This document shows, piece after piece, positions 25,299 to 34,152 of a DNA stretch of 64,000 bases (positions are counted from its first letter, which is position 1; every line of letters starts with the position of its first letter). Position numbers and translations under genes: made by a program. This DNA is from G963704535 sp963704535. GTDB taxonomy: Bacteria; Chloroflexota; Chloroflexia; Chloroflexales; Roseiflexaceae. Under the pieces are notes generated by a model. It was given only the letters and a program-made list of their open reading frames with translations. It had not been told where the DNA came from and searched no databases. The stretch lies in assembly GCA_963704535.1 (NCBI GenBank), contig OY969916.1, positions 2,790,001 to 2,854,000 of the forward strand. The letters run 5' to 3'.

Positions 25299-26495
25299 TT
25301 ACGGCTCATCGAACAACTCGCCCAGGTTGTCCAGCTCGGCCAGGGGCGTAGTCTCACCCGGCCGATCATCGCCAGCGCTGGGCGGCGGAGGTGGCGGCGC
25401 GAGCGACGTGCGGGGAGTCGAGGGCGCAGCGGGCTCTGCCGGCGCTTCAGCATCCTGATCAAGATGGGGCAGCTCGTCACTCATCAGCAATGCCTTGGCT
25501 TTGGTCGTCAGCGCGGTTACAGCCGCACCGATCTCGTCCTGCCGCATTTCGAGCAGATCGCCGTAGGTCTGAGCCTTGTCCCGCAGTGCCCGGAACTTCG
25601 CCAGGCGCTCCGCGATCGTGGCCGGCTGAACCCCATGAACCGCCTTGCTCTGAAGGTGCGCCAGCTCGTTGTCGAGCGCGCGTACCTCGTCGAGCACGCC
25701 CGTATGCACCGCCCGCCCGATCTGCCGTTTCGCCTCAAGCGCATCCGGTACATCCAGCACCATCACAAACGGCTCGCGCTTCCCATCGGTCGGGAGTGTC
25801 GCGATCAGGTCTTGCAGTCGCTTGAGTGCCGCGCGCTGCTTTTCCGGCACGAAGTACAGCCCGCCGCCCTGGCGCAGTGCGACCGCTTCCAGGTCCGACA
25901 CGATCGCCCGCACCATGCGCGAGAGATCGCCGGACTGGTAGAGGTCTTGGAACTTGCGCCAGTAGGGCAGTAGCTCGTCGGTGATCTGCTGGGCCTCATG
26001 TTGGGCCTCGATGATGCCCTCGGCTTCGGTGGTACAGTGTAGTTCGGGCTGGCGCTGCGCCCGCTCCTGGGGTGTCAGCTTCTCCAGTTGGATGCGTAGC
26101 TCTGTGCCGTAGTGCAGGCCGAACTGCGTCAGGTCAACCTCCTCGGCGATGAGCGCGAAGATCGTGTGCTTGCTGCGGCGGTGGTTGATCACCCGGATGA
26201 GCGAGCGGTGGAGCTTCTGCCCACGCTCATCGGCCTCCTCCTCATCCGCACCGTCCTCGCCCAGAAGGGGCGCCAGGCCGGCAGCCGAACGAGCCATCAT
26301 CCAGGCTCGCAGTGTCCGCCGCAGCGCCTTGACCTGGGTGGGCGGCTCCGGGGCATACTCCAAGAAGCCGGCCCCACCGAGCGCCCGCACCAGGTCGGCC
26401 CGCTGAACTTCGATGCCGGCCAGGCTCCACCAGACCGTCGCACCAAGAGAGGGCAGCGTTGCGAGGGATTGTTCGATCGTCGCCAGATTCGTCAT
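25299..26495 (-). CDS. MoxR-VWA-associated protein of unknown function
   Basis: The 398-residue product starts MTNLATIEQSLATLPSLG behind GTGAGGCC; the longer frame upstream overlaps the VWA gene. It is helical, with an acidic linker (GADEEEADERGQ) and a Pro-rich, acidic tail. GGGLYFVPEKQRAALKRL stands out as a possible conserved core, of the kind I associate with DUF6744, though I am not certain. It is the third gene of the operon after a MoxR-type ATPase and a VWA protein, so it is probably a substrate, adaptor or regulator of that pair. Confidence 0.6.
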   Translation of the reverse strand: MTNLATIEQSLATLPSLGATVWWSLAGIEVQRADLVRALGGAGFLEYAPEPPTQVKALRRTLRAWMMARSAAGLAPLLGEDGADEEEADERGQKLHRSLIRVINHRRSKHTIFALIAEEVDLTQFGLHYGTELRIQLEKLTPQERAQRQPELHCTTEAEGIIEAQHEAQQITDELLPYWRKFQDLYQSGDLSRMVRAIVSDLEAVALRQGGGLYFVPEKQRAALKRLQDLIATLPTDGKREPFVMVLDVPDALEAKRQIGRAVHTGVLDEVRALDNELAHLQSKAVHGVQPATIAERLAKFRALRDKAQTYGDLLEMRQDEIGAAVTALTTKAKALLMSDELPHLDQDAEAPAEPAAPSTPRTSLAPPPPPPSAGDDRPGETTPLAELDNLGELFDEP

Positions 26496-26505
26496 ATCGG
26501 CCTCA

Positions 26506-28131
26506 CTACACAGCAAAAAGAGTTTCAAGAACGGGGAGATCCTCGCGCAGATTATCAAGTGTCAGCAGCGCGTCGGTGATGCGCGAGAGCACCCCGGCCG
26601 CGCCTGTGTCGGTGCCGATCAGCACACCAAAGGCGCGCATCTCGCGCGCCGCTCGCCGCTGCTGCCACGCTTGCCACGCGGCATCATTGATGGTATTTGG
26701 TTCGCCGTCGGAGATGCAGATCACATCGGCGCGGTTGTATTTGGAGTCCTCGACCAACTTCAGCGCGGCGGCCATCCACGGCTCGTAAACGGTCCCGCCA
26801 TTGAAGAAAAAGTCAACCGCGGCGACCACCTGGTTGTAATCCCCGCGACCTTTGGGAAAGTCGAACTGGCGTAGCTGGCCTGTGCTACTGAAGTGGATCA
26901 GGGCGAAATCACGCTGCTGGAGCCGCGCAATCGCCAGCAAGGCCAGCGCAACCGCCTTGCTCCAAACCTCTTTCGTCATCCCACCGAGCGAATTGCTCAT
27001 CGAGCCGCTGGAGTCGAGCGCGACCACGATCGGCCCCTGGCCCTGACGCTCATTCCCGATCAGGGCGTACTGCATCAGGCGGCCCTCCGCGAACTTGAGA
27101 AAGAACAGGTCTTCGAGGAGTGGATCGGTCAGTAGCGCGATCTCGGAGGGCAGCACATGCGCCAGGTCGCTGCCTTGTGTGATACTGGTGATCTCATCGG
27201 GCGGGTGCTTGACCTTGGTCTTCTGGACCTGGAGGGCGATCCGCGTGAAGCGGCCACACAGCGCGGCGATCTCCTTGAGCCGGCGCGACTTGCCGACCTG
27301 GAGGGCGAGCGCGATCTTTTCTTTGGTCGTGAGCGGTCGCTGCTCGCCGCCGTGGCCGACGCCGGCAGCCCCACCAAAGGCAGCGACCGCCGCGTGTACG
27401 CCGTCGATCTGGCCTTCGACGTGCTGGAGGCCCTGGCGCCCGGCCCGGCGGGTGGCATCCTCGATCGCCTCCTGGTCCTGGGCCAGCGCCTCGGCAAGCT
27501 GTTCGGCGCTGGCCTGCTGCTGCTCGGCCTCCTGGCGCGCGGCCTGGGCCTGAGCGAAAAGTTGCGCCGCCCGATCACCCTGAGCCTGCGCTGCGAGTTC
27601 GTCGAGCGCCTCGGCGCGACTGAATAGCTCGGCGGCACCGCTCTCGGCCTCGGCGAGCTGATTAACCTGCTCGACGGTAGACTGGTCGAGCGCGTCGAGT
27701 GCTTTACTCGCTACCCCGACCGTCGCCAGCGCACTGTTCAAGAGATCGCCCGGTGTGCCGGCCTCGCGTACCTGCTGCCACTCGACCGTGCCCATGATCT
27801 GTTCAACAATCAGGCGATTGAACTCATAGGCCGCTGTGAGCGGGACGAGTGGCGCGACCATCGGCGCACGCTTGTGGAACGACCAGAAGAGATCGCGCAG
27901 CAGTGCCGGTGCCGTCACAAGCCGTTCGGCCGCTTCCTGCGAGAGCCGCGCCAGCCGGCCGTAGGCCAGCATCGCCGACCGGAACTCGGTGACATCATAG
28001 CCGTCGTGCGCGAGCGCCTGGCTGCCATCGGTGATCGGCGGCGGCGCGACGATCGCCAACACATCGTCGAGTCCCTGCGAGGTGCCACGCTCAGGGCCAG
28101 ATGGCATCCCAGGCATAGGAGAAGTACTCAT
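26506..28131 (-). CDS. VWA-domain protein paired with a MoxR ATPase
   Basis: A 541-residue protein. The C-terminal von Willebrand A domain has an intact MIDAS: DSSGS near residue 367, a downstream Thr in NGGTVYEP and the SDGE aspartate. The central part is a long helical/coiled-coil region rich in Ala, Gln and Glu. This is the layout of ViaA/CoxE-like partners of MoxR ATPases, which act as chaperone-like complexes on metal-binding or membrane proteins and also occur in conflict systems. It follows the MoxR gene by ~60 bases, which hold a degenerate copy of the recurrent palindrome. Confidence 0.82.
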   Translation of the reverse strand: MSTSPMPGMPSGPERGTSQGLDDVLAIVAPPPITDGSQALAHDGYDVTEFRSAMLAYGRLARLSQEAAERLVTAPALLRDLFWSFHKRAPMVAPLVPLTAAYEFNRLIVEQIMGTVEWQQVREAGTPGDLLNSALATVGVASKALDALDQSTVEQVNQLAEAESGAAELFSRAEALDELAAQAQGDRAAQLFAQAQAARQEAEQQQASAEQLAEALAQDQEAIEDATRRAGRQGLQHVEGQIDGVHAAVAAFGGAAGVGHGGEQRPLTTKEKIALALQVGKSRRLKEIAALCGRFTRIALQVQKTKVKHPPDEITSITQGSDLAHVLPSEIALLTDPLLEDLFFLKFAEGRLMQYALIGNERQGQGPIVVALDSSGSMSNSLGGMTKEVWSKAVALALLAIARLQQRDFALIHFSSTGQLRQFDFPKGRGDYNQVVAAVDFFFNGGTVYEPWMAAALKLVEDSKYNRADVICISDGEPNTINDAAWQAWQQRRAAREMRAFGVLIGTDTGAAGVLSRITDALLTLDNLREDLPVLETLFAV

Positions 28132-28143
28132 TCTCTATCCTCT

Positions 28144-28177
28144 TGTTTGTACGCAAACCTATCTTTGCGTACAAACA
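28144..28177. repeat. Recurrent palindrome, degenerate copy 4
   Basis: Arms TGTTTGTACGCAAA and complement are intact, but the central CGCGCG is replaced by CCTATC. It lies between the MoxR-like and VWA genes. Confidence 0.75.
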
Positions 28178-28192
28178 GCGATACTCTCACGA

Positions 28193-29371
28193 TTACGACA
28201 CGACCAGTTCAGCGACCTGCTGGCGCATCTGCTGGACCTGGACAGACACCCGCTCGATCTTCGCGGTCGATCGGCCCTGCGTCTGGGCCTGGTTGAACAG
28301 GCGCTTGAGCTGTGTGCCGATCGTCTTGAGCTTGGTAGCCCCCTCGACAGCAGCCTGCATCTTGGCCTGGTCGTCCTGACCGCTCCGCTGCGCGTCCATC
28401 ACGCCAGTGTGAACACTCGCGGCCTGGTCGCCTAGCTCCAGCGCCTTGGCGTTGAGTGGGTTGGCGAGCCGCGCCACGATCCGCCCGATCTCCTGGCGCT
28501 GCTCCGGGGCGGTCCAAAGCGCATCTTTGAGGATCGCCAGGTCGTCCTCCTCGACCACCCCGCGCCCTTCGATCAGCGCGTGGGCGCGGATCAGATCGAG
28601 CGTCTGCCGCCAGCGCCGATCGCTCGCCATGATGCCCTTGGCACCGAGGTCCTTGCGGAGCTGGACCAGCGCGTCAATCACAATGTCAGGCACCGGCATC
28701 TGTGCGGCGGTCTGCTGGAGTACGGCCAGGTCAGCGGGGAGCAAGGTCGCCGGCGGCGTCGCCTGGGCAGCCAGCCGCAGCAGTTTGGGGAAGGCCGGAT
28801 CGCTGACGTAGCTGACCATCAGGCGCAACGCGAAGCGATCCCACAGCGCGGCCAGGTCATCGCCCTGCGGCAGCTCGTTCGAGGCCCCGAAGCACGAGAT
28901 GAGTGGCACCGTCAGCCTGGTTGGGCCGTTGTCGAAGACGCGCTCGTTCAGGATGCTGAGGAGCGCGTTCAGGACCGCGCTGTTGGCCTTGAAAATCTCA
29001 TCGAGGAAGGACATTTCGGCTTCTGGAAGCTTATTGGTGGTAATCCGGCGATACTGGTCCTGCTTCAAGCCCTGGACACTGATCGGGCCAAACAGTTCTT
29101 CGGGTGTGGTGAAGCGAGTGAGTAACCAAACGAACATCTTCAATCCAGGCCCATTCGCAGGAGCGATGCGCTGGGCCAGCATTTCCACCAGCATGCTCTT
29201 GGCCGAGCCGGGTGCGCCGATCAGGACCAGGTGCTGCCGCGCCAGCAGGGCGACCAACGTTGCGCGGATCGTTTCGTCGCGTTCGAGCAGCCGGCCGGCG
29301 AGATCTGTTTCAAGCATCTGGATATTCTTAATGGGCGCCGCGATCGGCTGGAGGTCAAGTGCGTGTGCCAT
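28193..29371 (-). CDS. MoxR/RavA-type AAA+ ATPase
   Basis: The 392-residue product starts MAHALDLQPIAAPIKNIQ, with GAGGAG nine bases upstream. Walker A is GAPGSAKS (52-59), Walker B is SFLDEIFKAN (~120), and sensor-type motifs follow (FGASNELPQGDDLAALWDRF). The C-terminus is a helical bundle with a coiled coil, as in RavA rather than classical MoxR. It is the first gene of the operon, with promoter TTGACA-17-TATACT and the AATACTGTC operator in front. It probably remodels a target together with the VWA protein. Confidence 0.88.
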   Translation of the reverse strand: MAHALDLQPIAAPIKNIQMLETDLAGRLLERDETIRATLVALLARQHLVLIGAPGSAKSMLVEMLAQRIAPANGPGLKMFVWLLTRFTTPEELFGPISVQGLKQDQYRRITTNKLPEAEMSFLDEIFKANSAVLNALLSILNERVFDNGPTRLTVPLISCFGASNELPQGDDLAALWDRFALRLMVSYVSDPAFPKLLRLAAQATPPATLLPADLAVLQQTAAQMPVPDIVIDALVQLRKDLGAKGIMASDRRWRQTLDLIRAHALIEGRGVVEEDDLAILKDALWTAPEQRQEIGRIVARLANPLNAKALELGDQAASVHTGVMDAQRSGQDDQAKMQAAVEGATKLKTIGTQLKRLFNQAQTQGRSTAKIERVSVQVQQMRQQVAELVVS

Positions 29372-29393
29372 GATGAATGACTCCTCTATCAAT

Positions 29394-29417
29394 GTACGCA
29401 AACGCGCGTTTGCGTAC
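29394..29417. repeat. Recurrent palindrome, copy 5
   Basis: The exact 24-bp centre, here inside the 5' untranslated region of the MoxR-like gene, between the -10 box and the ribosome binding site. Confidence 0.85.
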
Positions 29418-29429
29418 CAAGCTACGGGG

Positions 29430-29478
29430 AGTATAGCATGCTTAAACAATACTGTCAATTTATATACCGACAGTATTT
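29430..29478. promoter_or_regulatory. Promoter and operator of the MoxR-VWA operon
   Basis: Leftward TTGACA (29458-29453) is 17 bases from TATACT (29435-29430). The -35 box lies in AATACTGTC (29448-29456), which has an inverted partner GACAGTATT at 29469-29477. This is the same arrangement as at 3312-3376, but with a 12-bp rather than 11-bp spacer and no good rightward -10. Confidence 0.75.
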
Positions 29479-29552
29479 TTTATGATCATTTGTGAAGGAA
29501 TACGAGATATGCGAGACAAGCAGAAGATTGTCAGGACGAAAGGAGTGCGCCA

Positions 29553-29684
29553 GTGCCTATCGACATGCTGACCGAGGGCGAGATGGCTGAACAACTCAAG
29601 CTCGGTGTCGTCACGATAAGGCGCCTCGTAAGTCGTATGTTGTCCTCCAACGTTGGAGGTGGCGGGCGAGGATGCAAACGGTGA
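29553..29684 (+). CDS. Small excisionase-like HTH protein
   Basis: A 43-residue product from a GTG start (VPIDMLTEGEMAEQLKLGVV) with AGGAG upstream. The first half fits a MerR/excisionase helix-turn-helix (TIRRLVSR). The tail is short and glycine-rich. A perfect CCTCCAACGTTGGAGG palindrome at 29644-29659 lies inside it. It may be a truncated excisionase belonging with the integrase fragment that follows. Confidence 0.4.
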   Translation: MPIDMLTEGEMAEQLKLGVVTIRRLVSRMLSSNVGGGGRGCKR

Positions 29685-29992
29685 CGATGCGCAAGCGTCT
29701 CACTGAGCTGGGCGAGGAGGCGATCACGCGCATCGCGGCGCAGCTCAAGCGCGAGCCGAGCCTGGAGCGCATCGGCGAACTGGAGGCGATAGCGCGCGAG
29801 CTAGGCGAGGTGAGTCCGCATCGGCTCCGGCACGGCCTGGCCCACCGGCTGCGCACGAGCGGGGCTGACCCCGGCTACATCCAGAGCATCCTGGGTCATC
29901 AGCACCTTGCCACGACCATGCGCTACGGCAAGCCGGGCGATCCTGATCTGCGGGCTGCGATCAGTAAGGCGAACGGCTCGTCAGCGAAATGA
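29672..29992 (+). pseudogene. C-terminal fragment of a tyrosine recombinase
   Basis: The 106-residue frame carries SPHRLRHGLAHRLRTSG and ILGHQHLATTMRYGKPG, the His-x-x-Arg-His and Gly-His/Tyr blocks of an integrase. The N-terminal domain and the first catalytic Arg are missing. The first 40 residues look helical. It is probably an inactive relic. Confidence 0.65.
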
Positions 29993-30002
29993 GCTGTAGA
30001 TG

Positions 30003-30213
30003 GAGGGGAACGTGTTCACCCCCCATGCGCATCAAGCTTATTTTCCGCATTGCAATGCGGAGACGAAAAACCGTAATGGGCGGATTGCCTTCAAAGGGAT
30101 GCGATGCAGGTGAACATTTGCGCTCACGTCGTTTACTTGAATGGCATCAGGGCGTCCAAAACGGCGTATGGATTTAAGCTTGATGCGCATGAGGGGAACG
30201 TGTTCACCCCCCA
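30003..30213. mobile_element. Foldback/MITE-like element with nested repeats
   Basis: AGGGGAACGTGTTCACCCCC occurs at both ends in direct orientation. Just inside are 16-bp inverted arms (ATGCGCATCAAGCTTA at 30025-30040 and its complement at 30175-30190). A separate 18-bp perfect palindrome centred on GCATTGCAATGC lies at 30044-30061. No coding capacity is apparent. Confidence 0.65.
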
Positions 30214-30376
30214 CTTGGCGTTGCCTGTACAATCGCCCTGTGCCAACCCTTGTCGCCCAATCGGGGCCTGGGCGACGTTTATATCTCAGAGGATGTTGTG
30301 CCAGCGCCGTTCCGCCCTTCCACCGCCATTCCACATTCAACCTCCCTGCTCCCTCACAGAGGAACAGTAATGAGCG

Positions 30377-31960
30377 ATGATCATGCCCACGCGATTGCCC
30401 AAACTCCAGGCCGAGGTTGCCGCGCTCCAGCAGGCGCTGGCCACACTTGCGGCGCTGCCCGACGCTCAACGCCCGCTCCTGAAGCAGCTCAGTGCGAAAG
30501 AACAGCAGATGATGGCGCTCCAGAGCGCCGTTATCCAGCCTATGGGCGATGTTGTCGGCGGCGACAAGCTTGGTGGCGACAAGGTGCTGCGCGACAAGAT
30601 CATCTACCAGTTCTTCGGCGATGCGCCCGGCGAGCAGGGCGAGACCCTGCTCGCTGACTACTTGGACACCCTCGCGCGCGATTGCCAGCAACTCCGGCTC
30701 TCTCGCCTGAGTGGCCGCCGCGCCACCGGAACCGAGCAGCAGGCCATGCCAAAGTTGCGGCTCCAGGAGGTCTACACCAGCCTGACCACCGATGGGCCGG
30801 CGGTCGTCGTCCACGAGCGGCAGCGCCCGGTCGCGCGTGTGCGGAGGCTGCTCGAACGCTTGCAGCGTTACGATACCACGCGCGACCATCGCCCGCCGGA
30901 AGCGGTGCGCGAAGTCATTGTCACGCCCACTGGTACTGCGTGGGAGTCCCACAGCTTCACGAACATCGCCGAGCGGAATTATGATGCTGTAAGTTCACAA
31001 CTCGATACCTATTCTCCACAGAAGATCCTCATGTTGCGCCTCGTGCGGCCAGAGCTGGCGCTGGAGGCCATGTATCAGCACCCGCGCCTGGTGCTGCTGG
31101 GCGAGCCGGGCGCCGGCAAGAGCACGGTGCTGCGTTACCTGGCGCTGCTGCTGGCCCGTCGTCTGCGTGGGGAAGGGGTCGAGCTGGCAGGCTGGCCCGT
31201 CAGTGATCTGCCCATCCCGATCCTCTGCCCGCTCGGCCAGGTTGCTGCGGCGCTGGCCGCCCACCAGGGCGATGGCGACAAGGCGCTGTGGCAACTGGGC
31301 GACGTGCTGGAGGGCACACAGGGGCTGCGCGCCGGCCTGCGTGCGTTCCTGACCCCGGCATTGCGTCACGGTGGGGTCTTGCTCTTGTTCGACGGCCTGG
31401 ACGAGCTGCCGGCTGGCGCTGCGAGTGACGGTGGCCCACGCCAGCGTGTTGCCGCTGCAATACGCCGGCTGGCCGCTGCGGTCCAGGCGCGGATCGTCGT
31501 GACTAGCCGGGTGCTGCCATATCTCGCCGCCGCGAGCTGGCAGATGCCCGCCGAGGAGGATTGGCAGGTCCGTACCATCCAGCCGCTGGCGTTCGGTCAG
31601 GTGCGGACCTTTGTGCGGAGCTGGTACCAGGCACTCGTCCCCACCGATCCCGATCTCTCAGCCACGACTGCCCTGGAGCGAGCAGAAGCTTTGAGCGCCG
31701 CTCTGGACCGCGATGAGCGGGGCGCGTGCTGGTGCGTTCACCGCTGCTCCTGACGATGCTGGCCATCCTGCATTACAACACTGATGAGATCCCGCGCGAC
31801 CGGACGAAGCTGTTCGACGAGTGTGTGCAGCTCTTGCTGGAGCGCTGGGAGCCGGTGCGCACACCTGGCTTGCAGCGGTCGGGCCTGCTGGAGCGCCTGG
31901 GCAACCTTGCGGGCCTGGAGATCGACAAGCTCCGCGATGTCATTGATTGCCGCCAAGCAG
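30377..31960 (+). pseudogene. NACHT-family NTPase, frameshifted and truncated
   Basis: The N-terminus is a coiled coil (LPKLQAEVAALQQALATL) followed by GDVVGGDKLGGDKVLRDK, a linker type common in effector-associated NTPases. Walker A GEPGAGKST and Walker B LLLFDGLDELP are intact. At ~31720 the frame breaks (GACWCVHRCS ends it) and continues one frame over as LVRSPLLLTMLAILHYN, TKLFDECVQLLLERWE. It then loses sense after ~31960. The helical sensor domain is missing. It is a relic of a second bacterial NACHT defence-like protein. Confidence 0.7.
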
Positions 31961-32229
31961 CGCGGTCTGGCTGTGCGCATCGTCGGCGACAACGAGGCCG
32001 CAGGCGTGGGAGTTTGAGCGTGCGGCCCGCTCGATTGGGTGCATCCGCACGCCGCTGCGCGCGGCCCGCCGTACCGAGCTATAGAGATGCAACCAGGCAT
32101 GGGACCGCGCCTGGCTGCCGTCGATCCTGCTCTGCGGCGGTATGTTGCGCCGCCCGCTTGAATGGCGCTGCTACTGGCCGAGCTGCCCGCTCCTGGCCTG
32201 CTCGTGCGCAAGGATGACCATCCTGATGG
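31960..32229. other. Decayed coding sequence, unassigned
   Basis: Short sense-like segments occur in shifting frames (KQRGLAVRIVGDNEAAGVG, then FERAARSIGCIRTPLRAARR). They probably come from a different gene fused to the NACHT relic by deletion. No intact product is possible. Confidence 0.35.
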
Positions 32230-32475
32230 TTCGATCTGGCTAATGCCTCGACACGCGCGCGTGACTCTCCCACGAGGTCGCTATGCCCACTCCCACGACC
32301 CGACGAGCCGCCCGGCCCGCGCTCGACGGAGTCGCCCGACCCGCAGCGCACGTGGCCTTACGCCTACACGCCCCTGTTTAAGAGAGAAGCGCTAGTGCTG
32401 TGGTTCGTGCGAGATCTGTGTCGCGATGTAGGGCTGGACGCGACGGATGTCAGGAGGCTGCTCATCGAGGCATGA
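32230..32475 (+). pseudogene. 3' remnant of an unknown gene
   Basis: One frame reads WFDLANASTRARDS, a proline-rich middle, then WPYAYTPLFKREALVLWFV and LCRDVGLDATDVRRLLIEA before a stop at 32473. The C-terminal helices look genuine, but no start codon or ribosome binding site is present. Confidence 0.4.
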
Positions 32476-32492
32476 GCACGCAAATCACGACG

Positions 32493-32537
32493 CCGGCGAG
32501 GCTCTCCCCCGCCGGCGTTGCTGTTTGCGCGCAAACA
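32493..32537 (-). terminator. Hairpin plus TGTTTGCGCGCAAACA palindrome
   Basis: CGCCGGCG-loop-CGCCGGCG (32493-32519) stands next to a 16-bp palindrome at 32522-32537, 18 bases beyond the stop of the STAS gene. The same pair of elements follows the MmeI-like gene at 34853-34898. Confidence 0.6.
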
Positions 32538-32554
32538 CGTGTGCCGCCCCATCT

Positions 32555-33658
32555 TCAGTGCCGCCGGCTGTGCGTGAGGGCGGCCTGCAAATCGCTGAAG
32601 GTGTGAACCGCCTGGAACGGCAGCCCCAGCGCGACGATCGTCTGCGCCACCTCGGGCCGGATGCCCACCAGCATCACTGTCGCTCCCAAGAGCTGCCCCG
32701 CCTGCACCACGTCGAGCAGCCCCTCTGCCACCTGGTTGTCCACCACCGGCACGCCGGTGATGTCGAGAATGAGCGTCCGCGCCCGCCCCTGCTCCACCGC
32801 CTGGAGCGCCCGTGTCTGGAGATGCGCCAGGCGACCACTGTCGAGCGCGCCGACGAGCGGCAGCACCAGTGTGGTCGTGCTGATCGGGATGATGGGCACG
32901 CTCAGATCGCGCACGATCGTCCGCTGCTGCTCCAGCTCAGTGAGCACCTGCGCCTGGGCGTCCGCACGGGCCTGCATCTCAGCGAGCGCCGTCTGCAAGG
33001 CGACGGTTCGCTCGGCGACCGCAGCCTCCAGCGTGACGCGCAGGCGATCGAGTTCCTGTTCGCGAGCGCGAGTGATCTGGAGCGCGTCGCGCAGCGCCGT
33101 GCCGAAGCGATCGAGAAAGACGCCCAGCACCCCCATGATGATCATAAACAGGCCGAAAACACCGGCAAGCGCCTCGGGCAGCGGCGCGCGGCCGATCCAC
33201 GTCACGCCCTGCTGCTCCAGCAGCCCGATGATCAGCGGAATCGCCAGGCTCAACGCCACTATGACAAGAAGCCCACGTCGGTCCAGCAGCAGACCAGCCA
33301 GGACCAGAGGCAGCACAAAGAGCAGCAGCATGATCTGCTGGCCGCGCAGGCCCGTCAACGTGATGGCGATGGTAAACGCGAGCAGCAGGGTGGCGACTGT
33401 GGCGATGGCGGCCGGCGCAAGGTGGCCACGCCGGAGGAGGCCGAGGGCGCCGAGCATACAGAGCAGAAAGATGAGCACCACGGCCATCAGGAGGAGGCGG
33501 CTCTGCAATGGCGCGGGCGTGATCAGGATGGAGCCGAGATCCAACACGGCGGCGCCGCTCAGGCTCAGGATGAGCGCCTGGAGCGTCATCGCCTGGCGCC
33601 GCTCCAGCGCCTCGCCAAAAGGAAGGGCCGACAGCCACGAACGGACCTGCTGTATCAC
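32555..33658 (-). CDS. Membrane protein with coiled coil and STAS domain
   Basis: A 367-residue protein. About six hydrophobic helices span residues ~25-185. A coiled coil follows (ITRAREQELDRLRVTLEAAV) and then a STAS domain (LSVPIIPISTTTLVLPLVGA, RTLILDITGVPVVDNQVAEG, MLVGIRPEVAQTIVALGL). This resembles RsbR-type stressosome proteins but with a membrane sensor. The Thr in DITGVPVVD is the usual phosphorylation position. It is third in an operon after two receivers, so it may take input from them. Sensor and output partners are unknown. Confidence 0.8.
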   Translation of the reverse strand: MIQQVRSWLSALPFGEALERRQAMTLQALILSLSGAAVLDLGSILITPAPLQSRLLLMAVVLIFLLCMLGALGLLRRGHLAPAAIATVATLLLAFTIAITLTGLRGQQIMLLLFVLPLVLAGLLLDRRGLLVIVALSLAIPLIIGLLEQQGVTWIGRAPLPEALAGVFGLFMIIMGVLGVFLDRFGTALRDALQITRAREQELDRLRVTLEAAVAERTVALQTALAEMQARADAQAQVLTELEQQRTIVRDLSVPIIPISTTTLVLPLVGALDSGRLAHLQTRALQAVEQGRARTLILDITGVPVVDNQVAEGLLDVVQAGQLLGATVMLVGIRPEVAQTIVALGLPFQAVHTFSDLQAALTHSRRH

Positions 33659-33769
33659 GAGACACCTCGCTAATCACATCGCAGATGATCTCATAGAGGG
33701 AGCGCGGCGTGGCGCGGGAGTGTGCGTCGGGGCACCTGGGGTACGGAGCGGTGGCCCACCACCTCCTGA

Positions 33770-34152
33770 TCAGCTCGCCGCCAGCGCGGCCCGTACGAGT
33801 TGCACCAACTCCTCGTTCTCCCAGGCTTGGGCACGGCCGCAAACAATCCGTGCGCCTGTGGGCCTCCTGGAAACGACAGCATGCCGATGGTCGCCGAGAT
33901 CAGAATCAGTTGCACGGCAGGCGCGTGTGTATGGATGGCCGCTGCGAGTGTGAGGCCATCCATGCCTGGCATGCGGTAGTCGATCAGCGCCACCCGGATG
34001 GGGTGCGCGGCGAGGAGGGCCAGCGCGGAGTCCGCGTCGGCGGTGGCGATGATTGCAGCTTCTGGAAGCAGCCGCTCCAGCAAACGCTCGATGGTCTTCA
34101 AGACCTCCGGCTCGTCGTCCACGACCAGGACGATCGGGCGCGCGTCGGTCAT
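33770..34152 (-). pseudogene. Response regulator receiver, frameshifted near its end
   Basis: MTDARPIVLVVDDEPEVLKT has the acidic pocket, and the phospho-acceptor is in RVALIDYRMPGMDG. Sense reading shifts at ~33825: 'AAVPKP' then needs one extra base to continue WENEELVQLVRAALAAS to a stop at 33770. Without that base the receiver loses its last helix and gains a nonsense tail. It overlaps the upstream gene by four bases (ATGA). It is otherwise a normal single-domain receiver. Confidence 0.7.

Noticed and set aside
32447..33953. Long plus-strand frames rich in His, Arg and Gln opposite the STAS gene
   Set aside because: They are antisense to a clearly coding membrane/STAS protein and show the composition of shadow frames.
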